Origin: Alphaproteobacteria bacterium
Lineage (GTDB): Bacteria; Pseudomonadota; Alphaproteobacteria; Micavibrionales; Micavibrionaceae
Direction: 5' to 3'
NCBI GenBank assembly: GCA_028289285.1
Contig: JANQRF010000002.1
Span: forward strand, 372,001-436,000
Length of the DNA: 64,000 bases
Shown here piece by piece: positions 1 to 9,845 of this stretch. The stretch's first letter is position 1. The number at the start of each line of letters is the position of its first letter. The position numbers and the translations under genes were made by a program. Under the pieces are notes generated by a model that was not told the origin of the DNA, did not search any database, and worked only from the letters and a program-made list of their open reading frames with translations.

Positions 1-423
1 CGGATTGCAAATCAAAAAGTCGCGATCTTGAAACCGCAAACCTATATGAATGAGAGCGGGATATCTGTCGGGCAGGCGGCGCGCTTTTTTAAAGTCACAC
101 CGAACAAGGTGATTGTCTTTTATGATGAGCTCGATCTAAAACCGTTTCAGGTGAAAGTCAAAAAAGGTGGCGGCACCGCCGGGCATAATGGGCTCAAATC
201 CATCGATGCGCATTTACAAAGAAATGAATATTGGAAGGTGCGGCTCGGCATCGGCCATCCGGGCGATAAAAACCGGGTCAGCGGATATGTCTTGAGCGAT
301 TTTTCAAAAGAAGAACAGGCCCGTGTGCCGGACTGGATGGACGCGGTGTCAAAACACACACCGCTTTTGCTGGAAGAGAACCAGGCGGATTTTATGACGC
401 GGGTGGCGGAGGAGACAAAATAG
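1..423 (+). CDS. pth: Peptidyl-tRNA hydrolase, 5' truncated by window edge
   Basis: Releases tRNA from peptidyl-tRNA that drops off the ribosome; cytoplasmic. The reading frame is open from base 1, so the start codon lies outside the window; about 140 residues remain of the usual 190 or so, and the catalytic-His N-terminus is missing. Family motifs are clear: KPQTYMNESG near the start, then the YDELDL and GGGTAGHNGLKS blocks, then VRLGIGHPG. The third block reads TAGHNG where many homologues have GGHNG. The stop codon directly abuts the ychF start, an arrangement common in proteobacteria that implies co-transcription. Confidence 0.95.
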   Translation, partial: RIANQKVAILKPQTYMNESGISVGQAARFFKVTPNKVIVFYDELDLKPFQVKVKKGGGTAGHNGLKSIDAHLQRNEYWKVRLGIGHPGDKNRVSGYVLSDFSKEEQARVPDWMDAVSKHTPLLLEENQADFMTRVAEETK

Positions 424-1524
424 ATGGGATTTAATTGCGGAATTGTGGGGTTGCCGAATGTCGGCAAATCAACCTTGTTTAATGCGCTGACGGCAACGGC
501 AGCGGCGCAGGCGGCGAACTTTCCTTTTTGTACGATTGAGCCGAATGTCGGCAAGGTTGGCGTGCCCGATGACCGGCTGGATAAAATCGCGCAGATTGTA
601 AACCCCGCCAAAGTCGTGCCCACGCAGCTTGAATTTGTTGATATTGCAGGCCTTGTGAAAGGGGCGAGTAAAGGCGAAGGGCTGGGGAACCAGTTCCTCG
701 CCAATATTCGCGAAACCGATGCAATCATCCATGTGCTGAGATGTTTTGAAGACAGCGATATCACCCATGTGGATGGCTCGGTTGATCCGGTGCGGGACGC
801 CGAAACGATTGAAACAGAATTGATGCTCGCCGATCTGGAAAGTGTCTCCAAGCAAGCTGAGAGCATGGCGAAAAAAGCGCGTGGCGATAAAGCGCTGGCG
901 GCGCAACATGATTTTGCTTTGAAGGTGAAAGCGGTGCTGGAAGAAGGGAAGTCTGCACGCACCATTGAACCTTCCGGCGAAGAGGAAGAAAAATGGATGC
1001 ATGAGCTGCATATGCTTACCGCCAAACCAATCCTGTATGTCTGTAACGTGAATGAAGAGGATGCGGCGTCTGGAAATGACCTGATAAAAAAGGTTGAAGA
1101 GATGGCGGCTGCGCAAGGATCGGGTGCGGTGACAATCTGCGCAGCGATTGAAGCGGAAATCGCGCAGTTTGATACGCAGGAAGATAAAGATGAATTTTTA
1201 AAAGATATGGGGCTGGAGGAGCCGGGCCTGAATAAAATCATCCGCGCAGGTTATGACTTGCTCGGGCTTCAAACTTATTTCACGGCAGGGCCGAAAGAGG
1301 TTAAAGCCTGGACGGTCCGCAAAAACGCAAGCGCGCCCGAAGCGGCCGGCGTTATCCATACAGATTTTCAAAAAGGGTTCATCAAGGCCGAAGTGATTTC
1401 CTTTGAGGATTACATCGCACTTGGCGGGGAAGGGCCTGCCAAAGAGGCCGGCAAAATGCGCCAGGAAGGCAAAGATTACATCGTCCAGGACGGCGATATC
1501 ATTCTCTTCCGGTTTAATGTGTAA
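424..1524 (+). CDS. ychF: Redox-regulated ribosome-binding ATPase YchF
   Basis: Obg-family P-loop protein (OLA1/YchF) that binds ribosomes and prefers ATP. Length is 366 aa, typical for the family. The P-loop GLPNVGKST is at residues 9-17, the switch region FCTIEPNVG follows, then a [20 protein letters not shown] block. A helical insertion rich in E and K lies around residues 130-200, and the C-terminal TGS-like domain includes the [13 protein letters not shown] motif. It starts on the base after the pth stop, so the pair is probably translationally coupled. It ends 6 bp from the convergent gene at 1531-3630. Confidence 0.97.
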   Translation: MGFNCGIVGLPNVGKSTLFNALTATAAAQAANFPFCTIEPNVGKVGVPDDRLDKIAQIVNPAKVVPTQLEFVDIAGLVKGASKGEGLGNQFLANIRETDAIIHVLRCFEDSDITHVDGSVDPVRDAETIETELMLADLESVSKQAESMAKKARGDKALAAQHDFALKVKAVLEEGKSARTIEPSGEEEEKWMHELHMLTAKPILYVCNVNEEDAASGNDLIKKVEEMAAAQGSGAVTICAAIEAEIAQFDTQEDKDEFLKDMGLEEPGLNKIIRAGYDLLGLQTYFTAGPKEVKAWTVRKNASAPEAAGVIHTDFQKGFIKAEVISFEDYIALGGEGPAKEAGKMRQEGKDYIVQDGDIILFRFNV

Positions 1525-1530
1525 ATTTCT

Positions 1531-3630
1531 TTAAGGGGATAAGGCGAAATCATTCTCAAGCGAAGGAGTTCTAACATGTAGTCTCTCTTCAACAGAATCA
1601 GCTTCGTGGGCCCGTTCAAAACCTGCACGTGACGTTTCAGGTGAGGCGGCACCGGTTACAATAGCTGAGTTATTATAGTTTCCGGGATGGTCAGCTGCTT
1701 CCGCTGCTTGTGCTTCTCCGCCCCATAGATTATCCCAAAGCCTTGAAAAAGCATTTCCTCCCGATTGCAGTTCTGCCTGAGCGCCTTCAATCGCATCCGA
1801 CATAATACGCTCTGCGATAAGGTTGGGCTCTTGTGGCGTAGTTGGTTGTTCAGCAGGCGGTTCAACAGCAGGCGCGTCCGGGGCAGGCGAGTCCGGCGTT
1901 TGGCCTGTGACGGAGTCATAGACAGCTTGACGCTGTGCTTCGTCCAGCCCGTTATAATAGTCCATGAAGTTGTTTTGTGCCGCAATCACATCATTATCAA
2001 ACTGTTGGGCCAGCGGAGCGTAAACGCCACCAACAGCGCCGACAACACCATGTTCATTATTGGCCTCCAGCGGGTTTAATCTATAGCTTTCAACAGCTTC
2101 TTCCGCAACAACAAGAGTGCCGTACCGGGATGCAAGTTCTGCCAGTTCAGGTGGAGAGTCTGCTCCGATAGTAACGGACCCATCAGATAAGGCTCCCAGC
2201 ACAACATCAAAACGTTCTGAGTCCGGAAGAATTTGCTCTTCAAGCGTATCTGCCTGAGCGTCAAGTTCACGGGACTCGACAGCTGCATTTTGTGCAACGT
2301 CAACCAGTCTTTCCTGTCTGAGGGAGTCATCTAGGGCAACATTTACGTCATTCCGGTTTTCAATCACGCGCTCATATAATGCCGGATCGTTGATATACAT
2401 CTGCGCGATCATTTCTTCACGGCTATAACCGCCGAGAATTTCACGGTCTGCTTCCGTCCAGTTCTCTTCCCCTTTGGCCAAAACGTCATTAAGCTCTTCT
2501 GTAGAAACGGCTGCATTGATGGCTTCAATCTGGCCGTCTGTAAAACCGGCTGCGCGCATCTCTTCATCTGTTTCAGGTGTGTAAAGCGTGCCGTCGCGCG
2601 CAGCGGTGTAGACCTTAACCGGTTGAAATCCTCCAGTTTCTCCATTTGAAAAGGCAGGGATGTCTCCAAGCTTTGTCGCATAATCCTGGTTTAAATATGC
2701 ATTTCCGGCTTCATAGGTTTGTGTGCTCAGCGTGCCAGTTGCATCGACACCGATTACAGCTTGTGCCATTTGAATTTGTGCCGGGTCACCGCTTTCGAGC
2801 CAGGCTTTCACCTCTTCAGCCATGTGCAGGCCGTCTTTTTCAAAATTTACAGAGACAATGCCAAGGGCGGCACTGCTTACTTGCCAGTTTTCAAAGTCAC
2901 CGCCGAATGCTTCGCTTTGAATATCAACAAGTGTTTTTTCTCCGCCATACGCTGCATGCACGGCAAAACTGTTTTCTTTCATAAACGTATTTAAAGCAAT
3001 AGCGCGCTGTTGATCGGTAAGCTCCTGACCGGGTTCTATATATCCTTGTGCAGCGAGCGCCGCATCAATATTTGTCTCAAGCATACCCTCTGCACGCTGC
3101 GCAGCCTCGGCTGCTGCTTGCTGGCGCGCCTCTTCTGCGGCAGCCTGGGTACGTGCTGTATCAAAGGCATTACGGATTTCGGGAGCGCTGTCGCCGCTTT
3201 CAAGAGATTGAGAGAGTGTTGCCCCTTGTGCAATTTCTTCAGCTGTCAGTGTGCCATCCAGCTCAACGTCTGCATTATAAAAAGCAAGAATAGCTTCAAA
3301 CTGCATAGGATTTGCAGCCTGACCCTTTCCAAGAATTTCCTGTACCTGTGCGCGGAGTTGTGGAGGGCCCCCAGTCTGAGAAATCTCATCTTCACTAAAA
3401 GCTTGAGGGTTGGCATTGGTAAGTTCGACAGGGCCGGTACGTACCAGGCCGCGGGAAAAAACGGTGCCGTTATGCAGATTCATCATATCAATCTGAGCGC
3501 TGCGGCCGGCTTCACTTAAGCCTTCAAAACGGGACGTGCCGATAGCATCCGGGTTCGTATCCATGACAATGGATTGCAGCCCTTGGAAGATGCTTACCTG
3601 TTGCTCCGGATTGAATTTTGATAGGTCCAT
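1531..3630 (-). CDS. Large acidic protein of unknown function
   Basis: Not recognised. It is 699 aa, rich in Ala, Glu, Gln and Asp, with no signal peptide or membrane segment visible. Residues about 155-185 form an Ala/Gln/Glu-rich stretch likely to be helical or coiled coil. Around residue 295 there is VDATGTLSTQTYEA, vaguely like the repeat of peptidoglycan-binding domains but too weak to assign. A Pro-rich linker (about 580-605) precedes a C-terminal segment containing SRLWDNLWGG and ending disordered. A CGGGA ribosome-binding-like motif lies 8 bp before the ATG. It is monocistronic, convergent with ychF and downstream of ilvE behind a terminator. Size and composition would suit a secreted or surface-associated protein, but that is only inference. 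Confidence 0.75.
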   Translation of the reverse strand: MDLSKFNPEQQVSIFQGLQSIVMDTNPDAIGTSRFEGLSEAGRSAQIDMMNLHNGTVFSRGLVRTGPVELTNANPQAFSEDEISQTGGPPQLRAQVQEILGKGQAANPMQFEAILAFYNADVELDGTLTAEEIAQGATLSQSLESGDSAPEIRNAFDTARTQAAAEEARQQAAAEAAQRAEGMLETNIDAALAAQGYIEPGQELTDQQRAIALNTFMKENSFAVHAAYGGEKTLVDIQSEAFGGDFENWQVSSAALGIVSVNFEKDGLHMAEEVKAWLESGDPAQIQMAQAVIGVDATGTLSTQTYEAGNAYLNQDYATKLGDIPAFSNGETGGFQPVKVYTAARDGTLYTPETDEEMRAAGFTDGQIEAINAAVSTEELNDVLAKGEENWTEADREILGGYSREEMIAQMYINDPALYERVIENRNDVNVALDDSLRQERLVDVAQNAAVESRELDAQADTLEEQILPDSERFDVVLGALSDGSVTIGADSPPELAELASRYGTLVVAEEAVESYRLNPLEANNEHGVVGAVGGVYAPLAQQFDNDVIAAQNNFMDYYNGLDEAQRQAVYDSVTGQTPDSPAPDAPAVEPPAEQPTTPQEPNLIAERIMSDAIEGAQAELQSGGNAFSRLWDNLWGGEAQAAEAADHPGNYNNSAIVTGAASPETSRAGFERAHEADSVEERLHVRTPSLENDFALSP

Positions 3631-3692
3631 ACCCTATATCCCGTTTTGTCGTAATATTGCTATAATTATACAAAAAGAGATTAAGAAATCGC

Positions 3693-3720
3693 AAAAAGCC
3701 CGCTGAAAAAGCGGTTTTTA
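3693..3720 (-). terminator. Rho-independent terminator after ilvE
   Basis: On the minus strand a CCGCT / AGCGG stem with a short T/C loop is followed by GCTTTTTGC. It lies 27 bp past the ilvE stop. The plus-strand reading also has a T run (GGTTTTTATA), so it could stop transcription in both directions. It separates ilvE from the orphan gene at 1531-3630. Confidence 0.6.
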
Positions 3721-3746
3721 TAAATAAAATCAAATAGATAAAATTT

Positions 3747-4637
3747 TTAAGCCGCAGCAGCCTTTTTCTGGCGAACAAGGGCTTCGTAAGCATCCCGCAA
3801 GGTGCGGGTGACGGGGCCGACCGTATAGTCTACATCGTCGATTTTACCAACCGCCGTGACTTCGGCGGCCGTACCTGTGAGGAAAACCTCATCGGCGCCG
3901 CGCAGTTCTTCGGGGGTGATTTGAACCTCTTCAATCTCATAGCCGTTTTCTTTAGACAGCTGGATGAGAGTCTGGCGAGTGAGGCCATTCAAGAAACAAT
4001 CGGGCACAGGGGTTTTGAGCGCGCCGTCTTTGACCATAAAGATATTCGCGCCTGTGGCTTCGGCCACAAGACCCCGATAATCAAGCATCAATGAGTCTGT
4101 AAAGCCGTCTGCCTCGGCAGCATGTTTGGACATGGTATGCGTTGCATAAAGCCCGGCAGCTTTACTTTGAGTGGTAGCGGTATCGGGCATGGGCGCACGC
4201 CATTTGGAGGTTTGAAGCGAAATGCCTTTTGTCCGTGCTTCTTCGCCGAAATAGCTGGGCCATTCCCAGCAGGCAATGGCGATGTGAGTTTGGGTAGCTT
4301 GTGCAGAGATGCCTAACTGCTCGGACCCGCGCCAGGCGACCGGGCGGACATACGCATCGGTGAGTTTATTCGCGGCCAGGATTTCCATTTTTGCCGCGTC
4401 AATCTCATCAGCGCTCATCGGCATATGCATATCGATGAGTTCGGCGGAGCGGACAAAACGCTCTGAATGTTCATGCATTTTGAAGATTTGACCTTCATAA
4501 GAGCGCTCACCTTCAAAGACAGAGCTTGCATAATGAAGGCCGTGGGTTAACACGTGCACCTTGGCCTCGCGCCAGGGAATAATCTCCCCGTTCATCCAGA
4601 TAAGACCGTCGCGGTCGCTGAAATCTCCTGTGGCCAT
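3747..4637 (-). CDS. ilvE: Branched-chain amino acid aminotransferase
   Basis: PLP enzyme (fold type IV) that performs the last step of Leu, Ile and Val synthesis. I place the start at 4637, where AGAGGA lies 6 bp before the ATG, giving 296 aa; a longer frame runs to 4685 but adds 16 residues without family similarity. The THGLHYASSVFEGERSY block binds substrate, and the PLP lysine is K159 in QSKAAGLY. The later EATGANIF and TGTAAEVT motifs contact the cofactor phosphate. It is divergent from the response regulator gene with 82 bp between. D-amino acid transferase and ADC lyase share the fold, but the VFEGERSY block and the length favour IlvE. Confidence 0.93.
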   Translation of the reverse strand: MATGDFSDRDGLIWMNGEIIPWREAKVHVLTHGLHYASSVFEGERSYEGQIFKMHEHSERFVRSAELIDMHMPMSADEIDAAKMEILAANKLTDAYVRPVAWRGSEQLGISAQATQTHIAIACWEWPSYFGEEARTKGISLQTSKWRAPMPDTATTQSKAAGLYATHTMSKHAAEADGFTDSLMLDYRGLVAEATGANIFMVKDGALKTPVPDCFLNGLTRQTLIQLSKENGYEIEEVQITPEELRGADEVFLTGTAAEVTAVGKIDDVDYTVGPVTRTLRDAYEALVRQKKAAAA

Positions 4638-4719
4638 GATGTGTCCTCTTTTCTCTTGTAAACATTCATCATTTTGGAAAATCATTCAAAAATCAAGAGA
4701 AAGCTGGTAAAAGGCTGGA

Positions 4720-5451
4720 ATGCTCGATCCGGAAACAGTGCCGCGCTATGCCGACCTGCCGCATATTCTTGTGGTGGATGATGATGACCGTATCCGCGAT
4801 CTGGTCTCGCGCTATTTGAATGAGCACGGTTTTTTGGCCTTTACGGCGGCAAATGCGCTAGAAGCCCGCACGCTTTTAAAAGACTGCGTATTCGATGCGC
4901 TTGTGCTGGATGTGATGATGCCGGGCGAGGATGGAGTCTCTCTGGCCGGGCACTTACATCGCACATCAAATATTCCTGTCTTGTTGCTAACGGCGCTCGG
5001 GGAAGTCGAAGATAAAATCAAAGGGCTGGAAGCAGGCGCGGATGATTATCTCCCCAAACCGTTCGATCCGCGTGAGCTTGTTTTACGTCTGCAGGCGATT
5101 TTACGCCGCACGCCAAAGGCGGAAGAAAAGGGTACAAAAATGCGGATCGGCCCGTGGCTGTTTGACCCGGTGCTGGGAGAGCTTGAAGATACACAAACAT
5201 CGGACACGCTACGCCTAACAGATGTCGAAGCCACTTTGTTAAAAGCGCTCTGCACACGGCCCGGTGAAATCCTTAGCCGTGATGCGCTTGCCGAGATGAC
5301 CGGCATGGAAGAAGACCAGATGAATGCCCGCACGATTGATGTGCAGATCACCCGCCTGCGCCGCAAGCTGGGTGAAGACAGTAAAGCGCCGCGCTTTCTT
5401 CAAACCGTGCGCGGCAAAGGATATGTTCTACATGCCGGGAGTGATGCGTAA
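4720..5451 (+). CDS. OmpR-family response regulator
   Basis: Two-domain DNA-binding response regulator, 243 aa. The receiver domain (about 15-130) has the acidic pocket VVDDDDR, the phospho-acceptor D64 in LVLDVMMPG, the conserved Thr in LLLTALGE and the Lys in YLPKPFDP. The C-terminal winged helix (about 145-240) includes LTDVEATLLKAL and the DVQITRLRRKLGED recognition region. AAAAGG precedes the ATG by about 5 bp. The stop overlaps the next gene's start by one base (TAATG), tying it to the adjacent EnvZ-like kinase. Phosphorylation by that kinase is inferred; the regulon is unknown. Confidence 0.95.
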   Translation: MLDPETVPRYADLPHILVVDDDDRIRDLVSRYLNEHGFLAFTAANALEARTLLKDCVFDALVLDVMMPGEDGVSLAGHLHRTSNIPVLLLTALGEVEDKIKGLEAGADDYLPKPFDPRELVLRLQAILRRTPKAEEKGTKMRIGPWLFDPVLGELEDTQTSDTLRLTDVEATLLKALCTRPGEILSRDALAEMTGMEEDQMNARTIDVQITRLRRKLGEDSKAPRFLQTVRGKGYVLHAGSDA

Positions 5452-6782
5452 TGGGGGTCAAGCAGCGTATTAAATCTATCCTGCCGCGCAGCCTGTTCAT
5501 GCGCTCGCTGCTGATCATGATCACGCCGATTTTGCTTCTGCAGGTGATTACGACCTATATCTTTTTCGACCGGCACTGGGAGAAAATGACGGACCGGCTG
5601 GCAGCGGCCGTGGCCGGAGAAATTGCGATTATCGCAGACCAGGTCGAACAGGCCGGCGAAAATACCGAAGAGATAAAACTGATAGAGACTTATTACGGGC
5701 GCGCTTTGGGGATGGAGATCCTCTTTCAGCCGGGCGGCATTTTGCGCAAGATGGAACAGGATCATAAATCCTGGGGCACGGTTGTCTCCAAAACACTTTC
5801 GCGGCAAATCCGTGTGCGGGTCAAGCGGCCTTACGATATCCGCACCGACATTGAAGAAAAATGGGTGGAGGTGACGGTCCAGCTTGAAAACGGAGCGCTG
5901 GTGATCGTCACACCGCAGCGGCGTCTCTTTTCCTCTTCGGCATATATTTTCCTGCTCTGGATGATCGCGGTTTCGCTGGTGCTGTTATTCATTTCAATCC
6001 TGTTCATGCGCAACCAGATTAAGCCTATCCGCAGGCTGGCGATTGCAGCTGAAAAATTCGGGATGGGCCGGGACGTGCCGTTTTTAAAAATTGAAGGGGC
6101 ACGGGAAGTGCGCGCAGCTGCCAAGGCATTTTTGGAAATGCGGGAGCGTATCGACCGGCAAATTCAACAACGCACCGCGATGCTGGCGGGCGTGTCGCAT
6201 GATCTGCGTACGCCGCTCACACGCATGAAGCTGCAGCTTGAAATGTTAGGGGACAATCCGGATGCAAATGCGATGAAGCAGGATATTGCCGACATGGAAA
6301 AGATGATCGCCGCCTACCTTGATTTTGCCCGCGGGGAGGGCGGGGAGCCATCCGAGCGCCTGGATCTGTCTGCCCTGGTGCGCCGTATTATTGAGGCCGC
6401 TCAGCGTGAACAAGGTTCTGTGCAGGCGCATATTGAACCGAACATCTCAACCGTTGGGCGTCCGGTTGCGCTGGAACGGTGCATGACAAATCTCTTAGGC
6501 AATGCCCTGAAATATGCAGAGCATGTGGATGTGCATCTTTCCTCTGACCAGGAGGCCGTGCATATTGTCTTTGATGATAACGGGCCGGGCATTCCACAGG
6601 ATTTGCGCGAGGAAGTCTTTAAACCGTTCTTCCGGGCGGAAGGATCACGCAACCAGAAAACAGGCGGGGTCGGGCTTGGTTTGCCGATCGCGCAGGATAT
6701 TATTCTGGCGCATGGCGGCACGATTGATCTTCTCGACAGCCCGCAGGGCGGTTTGCGTGTTTATGTCAGATTGCCGATATAG
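5451..6782 (+). CDS. EnvZ-type sensor histidine kinase
   Basis: Inner-membrane sensor kinase, 443 aa. A first membrane segment lies at about 15-37, a periplasmic sensor at about 38-160, a second membrane segment at about 163-187, and HAMP follows. The DHp domain has the phospho-accepting H250 in AGVSHDLRTPL. The catalytic domain has the N box NLLGNALKYAE, the G1 box DDNGPGIP and GGVGLGLPIAQ. It is translationally coupled to the upstream OmpR-type regulator and is almost surely its partner. The architecture matches EnvZ/RstB-like kinases, but the signal cannot be read from the sequence. Confidence 0.95.
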   Translation: MGVKQRIKSILPRSLFMRSLLIMITPILLLQVITTYIFFDRHWEKMTDRLAAAVAGEIAIIADQVEQAGENTEEIKLIETYYGRALGMEILFQPGGILRKMEQDHKSWGTVVSKTLSRQIRVRVKRPYDIRTDIEEKWVEVTVQLENGALVIVTPQRRLFSSSAYIFLLWMIAVSLVLLFISILFMRNQIKPIRRLAIAAEKFGMGRDVPFLKIEGAREVRAAAKAFLEMRERIDRQIQQRTAMLAGVSHDLRTPLTRMKLQLEMLGDNPDANAMKQDIADMEKMIAAYLDFARGEGGEPSERLDLSALVRRIIEAAQREQGSVQAHIEPNISTVGRPVALERCMTNLLGNALKYAEHVDVHLSSDQEAVHIVFDDNGPGIPQDLREEVFKPFFRAEGSRNQKTGGVGLGLPIAQDIILAHGGTIDLLDSPQGGLRVYVRLPI

Positions 6783-6785
6783 GGT

Positions 6786-7130
6786 TTAATAAAGACGCCC
6801 GCCGATAGGAACATCCTGATCCGGGCGGATCAAGACGACTTCCTCTTCTTCATCGGGTACACCAAGGACCAGCACCTCAGACATGAATTTGCCGATCTGG
6901 CGCGGCGGGAAATTCACAACAGCCATGACCTGCCGTCCGGGCAGGTCTTCCACCGTATAATGTTTTGTAATCTGGGCAGAGCTTTTACGCTCGCCGATCT
7001 CAGAGCCGAAATCAATCCAGAGCTTGATGGCCGGTTTCCTGGCCTCAGGAAAGGGCTCAGCGCGCAGGATTTTCCCCACGCGGATATCGACTTTGAGAAA
7101 ATCGTCAAAAGTTATGGAATCTGAAGGCAT
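6786..7130 (-). CDS. csaA: CsaA-like tRNA-binding protein
   Basis: Single-domain OB-fold protein, 114 aa, of the EMAP/Trbp111 type, proposed as an export-related chaperone or tRNA-binding factor. [13 protein letters not shown] opens the fold, followed by [20 protein letters not shown] and the conserved [20 protein letters not shown] stretch (two pieces of it shown here together as the family hallmark). It ends 4 bp from the stop of the sensor kinase in convergent orientation. Its start faces the gene at 7251 divergently across a 120 bp gap. Confidence 0.93.
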   Translation of the reverse strand: MPSDSITFDDFLKVDIRVGKILRAEPFPEARKPAIKLWIDFGSEIGERKSSAQITKHYTVEDLPGRQVMAVVNFPPRQIGKFMSEVLVLGVPDEEEEVVLIRPDQDVPIGGRLY

Positions 7131-7250
7131 TTTTTACTCCTGAATAGCTGTTTTCAAGCGCCGCATTAGTCTTTCATTAACCTTGTTAGCGCATTGTAAA
7201 AGGAGGGAAAACCCATTTTTAACCGTAAGGCCTTACGGACGAGATATGTC

Positions 7251-9845
7251 ATGACAGCAATCGGCAACGATAATTTCAGACCCGGACTGACCCCGCCCAA
7301 TCCTGTGCGGGGATCGTGGCTGACCAGTAATATGGCGCAGGTCATGGTGTTTTTGAATGGGTTGATCCTGACAGTCACCGCCTATGCAACACTCAGCGTT
7401 TTTATGAATGAAATTATTGCCGATAACCTCAGCCGGACTGGTGATCAGGTTTACAATGAAATTAATGAAAATATCCAAAAGGTCGACAAAACTTTTCAAA
7501 TGGCGCAGGCCTTTTTGTCACACTCAGATTATGTGGATATTTCGATTTTAAAAACAAAGCTTCAGCCTGTTTTTAGCAATCATGTGGAGCTTGAAGATTT
7601 TATCTGGACGTCTTTGGGGACTGACTTAAAGCCGGTCTCTGTTGAGCGGTTAACAGAAAAGAACACTATTCCATCTGCTTTTTATACAGATGCTGTGCAG
7701 CAGATTTTAAGATCCGAGATGCGGAGTATCATTATTGCCGGGCCGGCCAATCAAACCCGCCGTATCCGTTTATCTGAACTTTATGAAGCCGACACACGCC
7801 CTGTTGTGATTGCGTACCAGTTCAACAATACACGACAGCAAAAAAACATGCTGCTTGGTACGTTTTATCTGCATTCTGTTTTTTCATCAGAGCTTTTGGA
7901 AAAGATACAAAACTTGCACTCACTGACGATCCGCGATCCGAAAAGCAATGCGCTTTTGTTTGAGGTTCAAAACAGAGATTTGCGGCAAGATGAGAGTGCT
8001 GATTATACGCAAGATTACGAGATCACAGCGGGCGCGCATATATTTACAGCGCAGCTTGGATTTGTGCCAAGTGAAAGCCAGGCCTTCCTGACAAATATTC
8101 CGCTTTTGATGCTGCTCTTCGGGATGACGCTGACACTGATCGGCACGCTCTATGTCCGGAACAATCAAAGACAGTCTTTACGTCTGGCCAATATGAACCG
8201 GGAGCTTGCCGAGAAAAACTTCGAACTGAACACGCAGATTAATGAACGCGAAAAGCTCAATAGCCTGATCCAGAAATCGGAAAAAGAAAATCGGGCGATG
8301 ATCAACTCGGTCAGCGATATCATTTTTGAAACAAGCACGGATGGAAATCTCATCTTCTTAAATTCTACCTGGAAAAAAGTCACAGGATTTGATGTTGAAA
8401 ACTCTTTAGAGCGTAACTTGTTTTCCATGCTCTATCCGCAGGATCAGGAAGAGCAGGAATCTAAATTCCAGGAGCTTGTGCAGGGACACCGCCAGGCTTA
8501 CCGGTCTTACACGCGCCTACGCACCTCTGATGGAACATTCCGCGCGGTTGAGCTGGCCTTTTCGATGATCCGTCAGGACCAGTCCAGGAATTTGCGTGTG
8601 GTCGGGACAATTACGGATGTGGAAGAGCGCCGCCGCGCCGAACGCGCTTTGGCTGAGGCTGAAAAGAAATACAGAACCATCGTTGAAAATGCTGCCGGCG
8701 GGATTTACCAGATGACGCCGGATGGACAGTATTTAAGTGCAAACCCATCCATGGCGCGTATTTTAGGGTTTGAAAATCCGGATGACCTGCTGCGTGATAT
8801 CCGTAATGCGAATGCGCAGCTTTATGTCGATCAATCCGTGCGCTCGAAATTTCTAAAAGACCTGCAGGATACAGATGGCGTGCACGAAATGGAAATGCAG
8901 GTCCGCCGCAATGACGGGAAACTGATCTGGGCGCGTGAGCATGCCCGCGCGGTGCGCGATGATGAAGATCAGGTGCTCTATTATGAGGGCGCGATGGAAG
9001 ACGTCACTGCCCGTAAACAGGCGGAACTGGCGCTGAAAGATGCCAAGGTGCAGTCTGATCTTTCCAACCGGTCGAAATCCGAATTCCTGGCGAATATGTC
9101 CCACGAATTGCGCACGCCGCTCAATGCGATTATCGGCTTTTCAGAAATCATTAAGAATGAAGTATTCGGTCCGGTCGGACACCAGGAATATAAAACCTAT
9201 GCCACCGACATTCATAGTAGTGGACGTGGGCTTCTTAACATTATCAATGACATTCTGGATGTGTCGCGTATTGAAGCCGGGGACCGCCAATTAAATGAGA
9301 GCGTTGTTGATCTGTATAAGATTGCGCAGGACGTCACAGATCTAAACCTGCCAAAAGCACAGGAAGCACAACTTGTGCTGACCAACCTGATTACACAGGA
9401 AACACCGCAACTAATCGCCGAAGCGCATGCCATTAAACAAATGCTTTTGAACCTGCTATCCAATGCGATTAAATTTACACAAAGCGGCGGGCGGGTAACC
9501 TTAACGGCGGAGCAGGCAAGCAATGGTGATTTGCGCGTCTCTGTGACCGATACAGGGGTTGGTCTGAGTGAAGATGAAATTACAAAAGCACTTGCGCCGT
9601 TTGGTCAGGTAAATACGGACCTGAACCGCTCTGATTCAGGGACAGGTCTTGGCCTGACGATTGTGAGTTCTTTGATTAAGCTCCATGGCGGAGAGCTCGA
9701 TCTGTTTTCTCAAAAAGGGATTGGGACAACGGCAACGCTTGTGTTTCCGGCCAAACGTGTCCCTGGATATCAGGATGATAAAAAGGACAGCACGCCAGAG
9801 CGGGTTCAGGAAAACGCCCCTTCCGAACCTGAAGACGTTCTTTAA
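7251..9845 (+). CDS. PAS-domain membrane histidine kinase, PleC/DivJ-like
   Basis: 864-aa hybrid-free sensor kinase. A membrane segment lies at about 27-50, an extracytoplasmic region of about 230 residues follows, and a second membrane segment lies at about 283-303. A short coiled coil leads to PAS domains at about 345-465 and 470-595. H618 in NMSHELRTPLNAIIGFSE is the phospho-acceptor. The stretch FGPVG...YATDIHSSGRGLLNIINDILDVSRIEAG closely follows the PleC/DivJ group that controls DivK in alphaproteobacterial cell-cycle signalling. The ATPase domain has LLSNAIKFT, DTGVGLS and GTGLGLTIV. No receiver domain or partner regulator is adjacent. PleC-like assignment is by motif resemblance only. 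Confidence 0.9.
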   Translation: MTAIGNDNFRPGLTPPNPVRGSWLTSNMAQVMVFLNGLILTVTAYATLSVFMNEIIADNLSRTGDQVYNEINENIQKVDKTFQMAQAFLSHSDYVDISILKTKLQPVFSNHVELEDFIWTSLGTDLKPVSVERLTEKNTIPSAFYTDAVQQILRSEMRSIIIAGPANQTRRIRLSELYEADTRPVVIAYQFNNTRQQKNMLLGTFYLHSVFSSELLEKIQNLHSLTIRDPKSNALLFEVQNRDLRQDESADYTQDYEITAGAHIFTAQLGFVPSESQAFLTNIPLLMLLFGMTLTLIGTLYVRNNQRQSLRLANMNRELAEKNFELNTQINEREKLNSLIQKSEKENRAMINSVSDIIFETSTDGNLIFLNSTWKKVTGFDVENSLERNLFSMLYPQDQEEQESKFQELVQGHRQAYRSYTRLRTSDGTFRAVELAFSMIRQDQSRNLRVVGTITDVEERRRAERALAEAEKKYRTIVENAAGGIYQMTPDGQYLSANPSMARILGFENPDDLLRDIRNANAQLYVDQSVRSKFLKDLQDTDGVHEMEMQVRRNDGKLIWAREHARAVRDDEDQVLYYEGAMEDVTARKQAELALKDAKVQSDLSNRSKSEFLANMSHELRTPLNAIIGFSEIIKNEVFGPVGHQEYKTYATDIHSSGRGLLNIINDILDVSRIEAGDRQLNESVVDLYKIAQDVTDLNLPKAQEAQLVLTNLITQETPQLIAEAHAIKQMLLNLLSNAIKFTQSGGRVTLTAEQASNGDLRVSVTDTGVGLSEDEITKALAPFGQVNTDLNRSDSGTGLGLTIVSSLIKLHGGELDLFSQKGIGTTATLVFPAKRVPGYQDDKKDSTPERVQENAPSEPEDVL

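Noticed and set aside
469..1116. Another antisense frame (215 aa) over ychF
   Set aside because: No ribosome-binding site or family motif; shadow of ychF.
147..1241. Long minus-strand open frame (364 aa) over pth and ychF
   Set aside because: It is antisense to two clear genes, Ser-rich without motifs, and arises from their codon pattern.
3010..3519. Plus-strand frame of 169 aa inside the large orphan gene
   Set aside because: Cys/Leu-rich composition typical of an antisense shadow; the opposite frame has protein-like composition over 699 codons.
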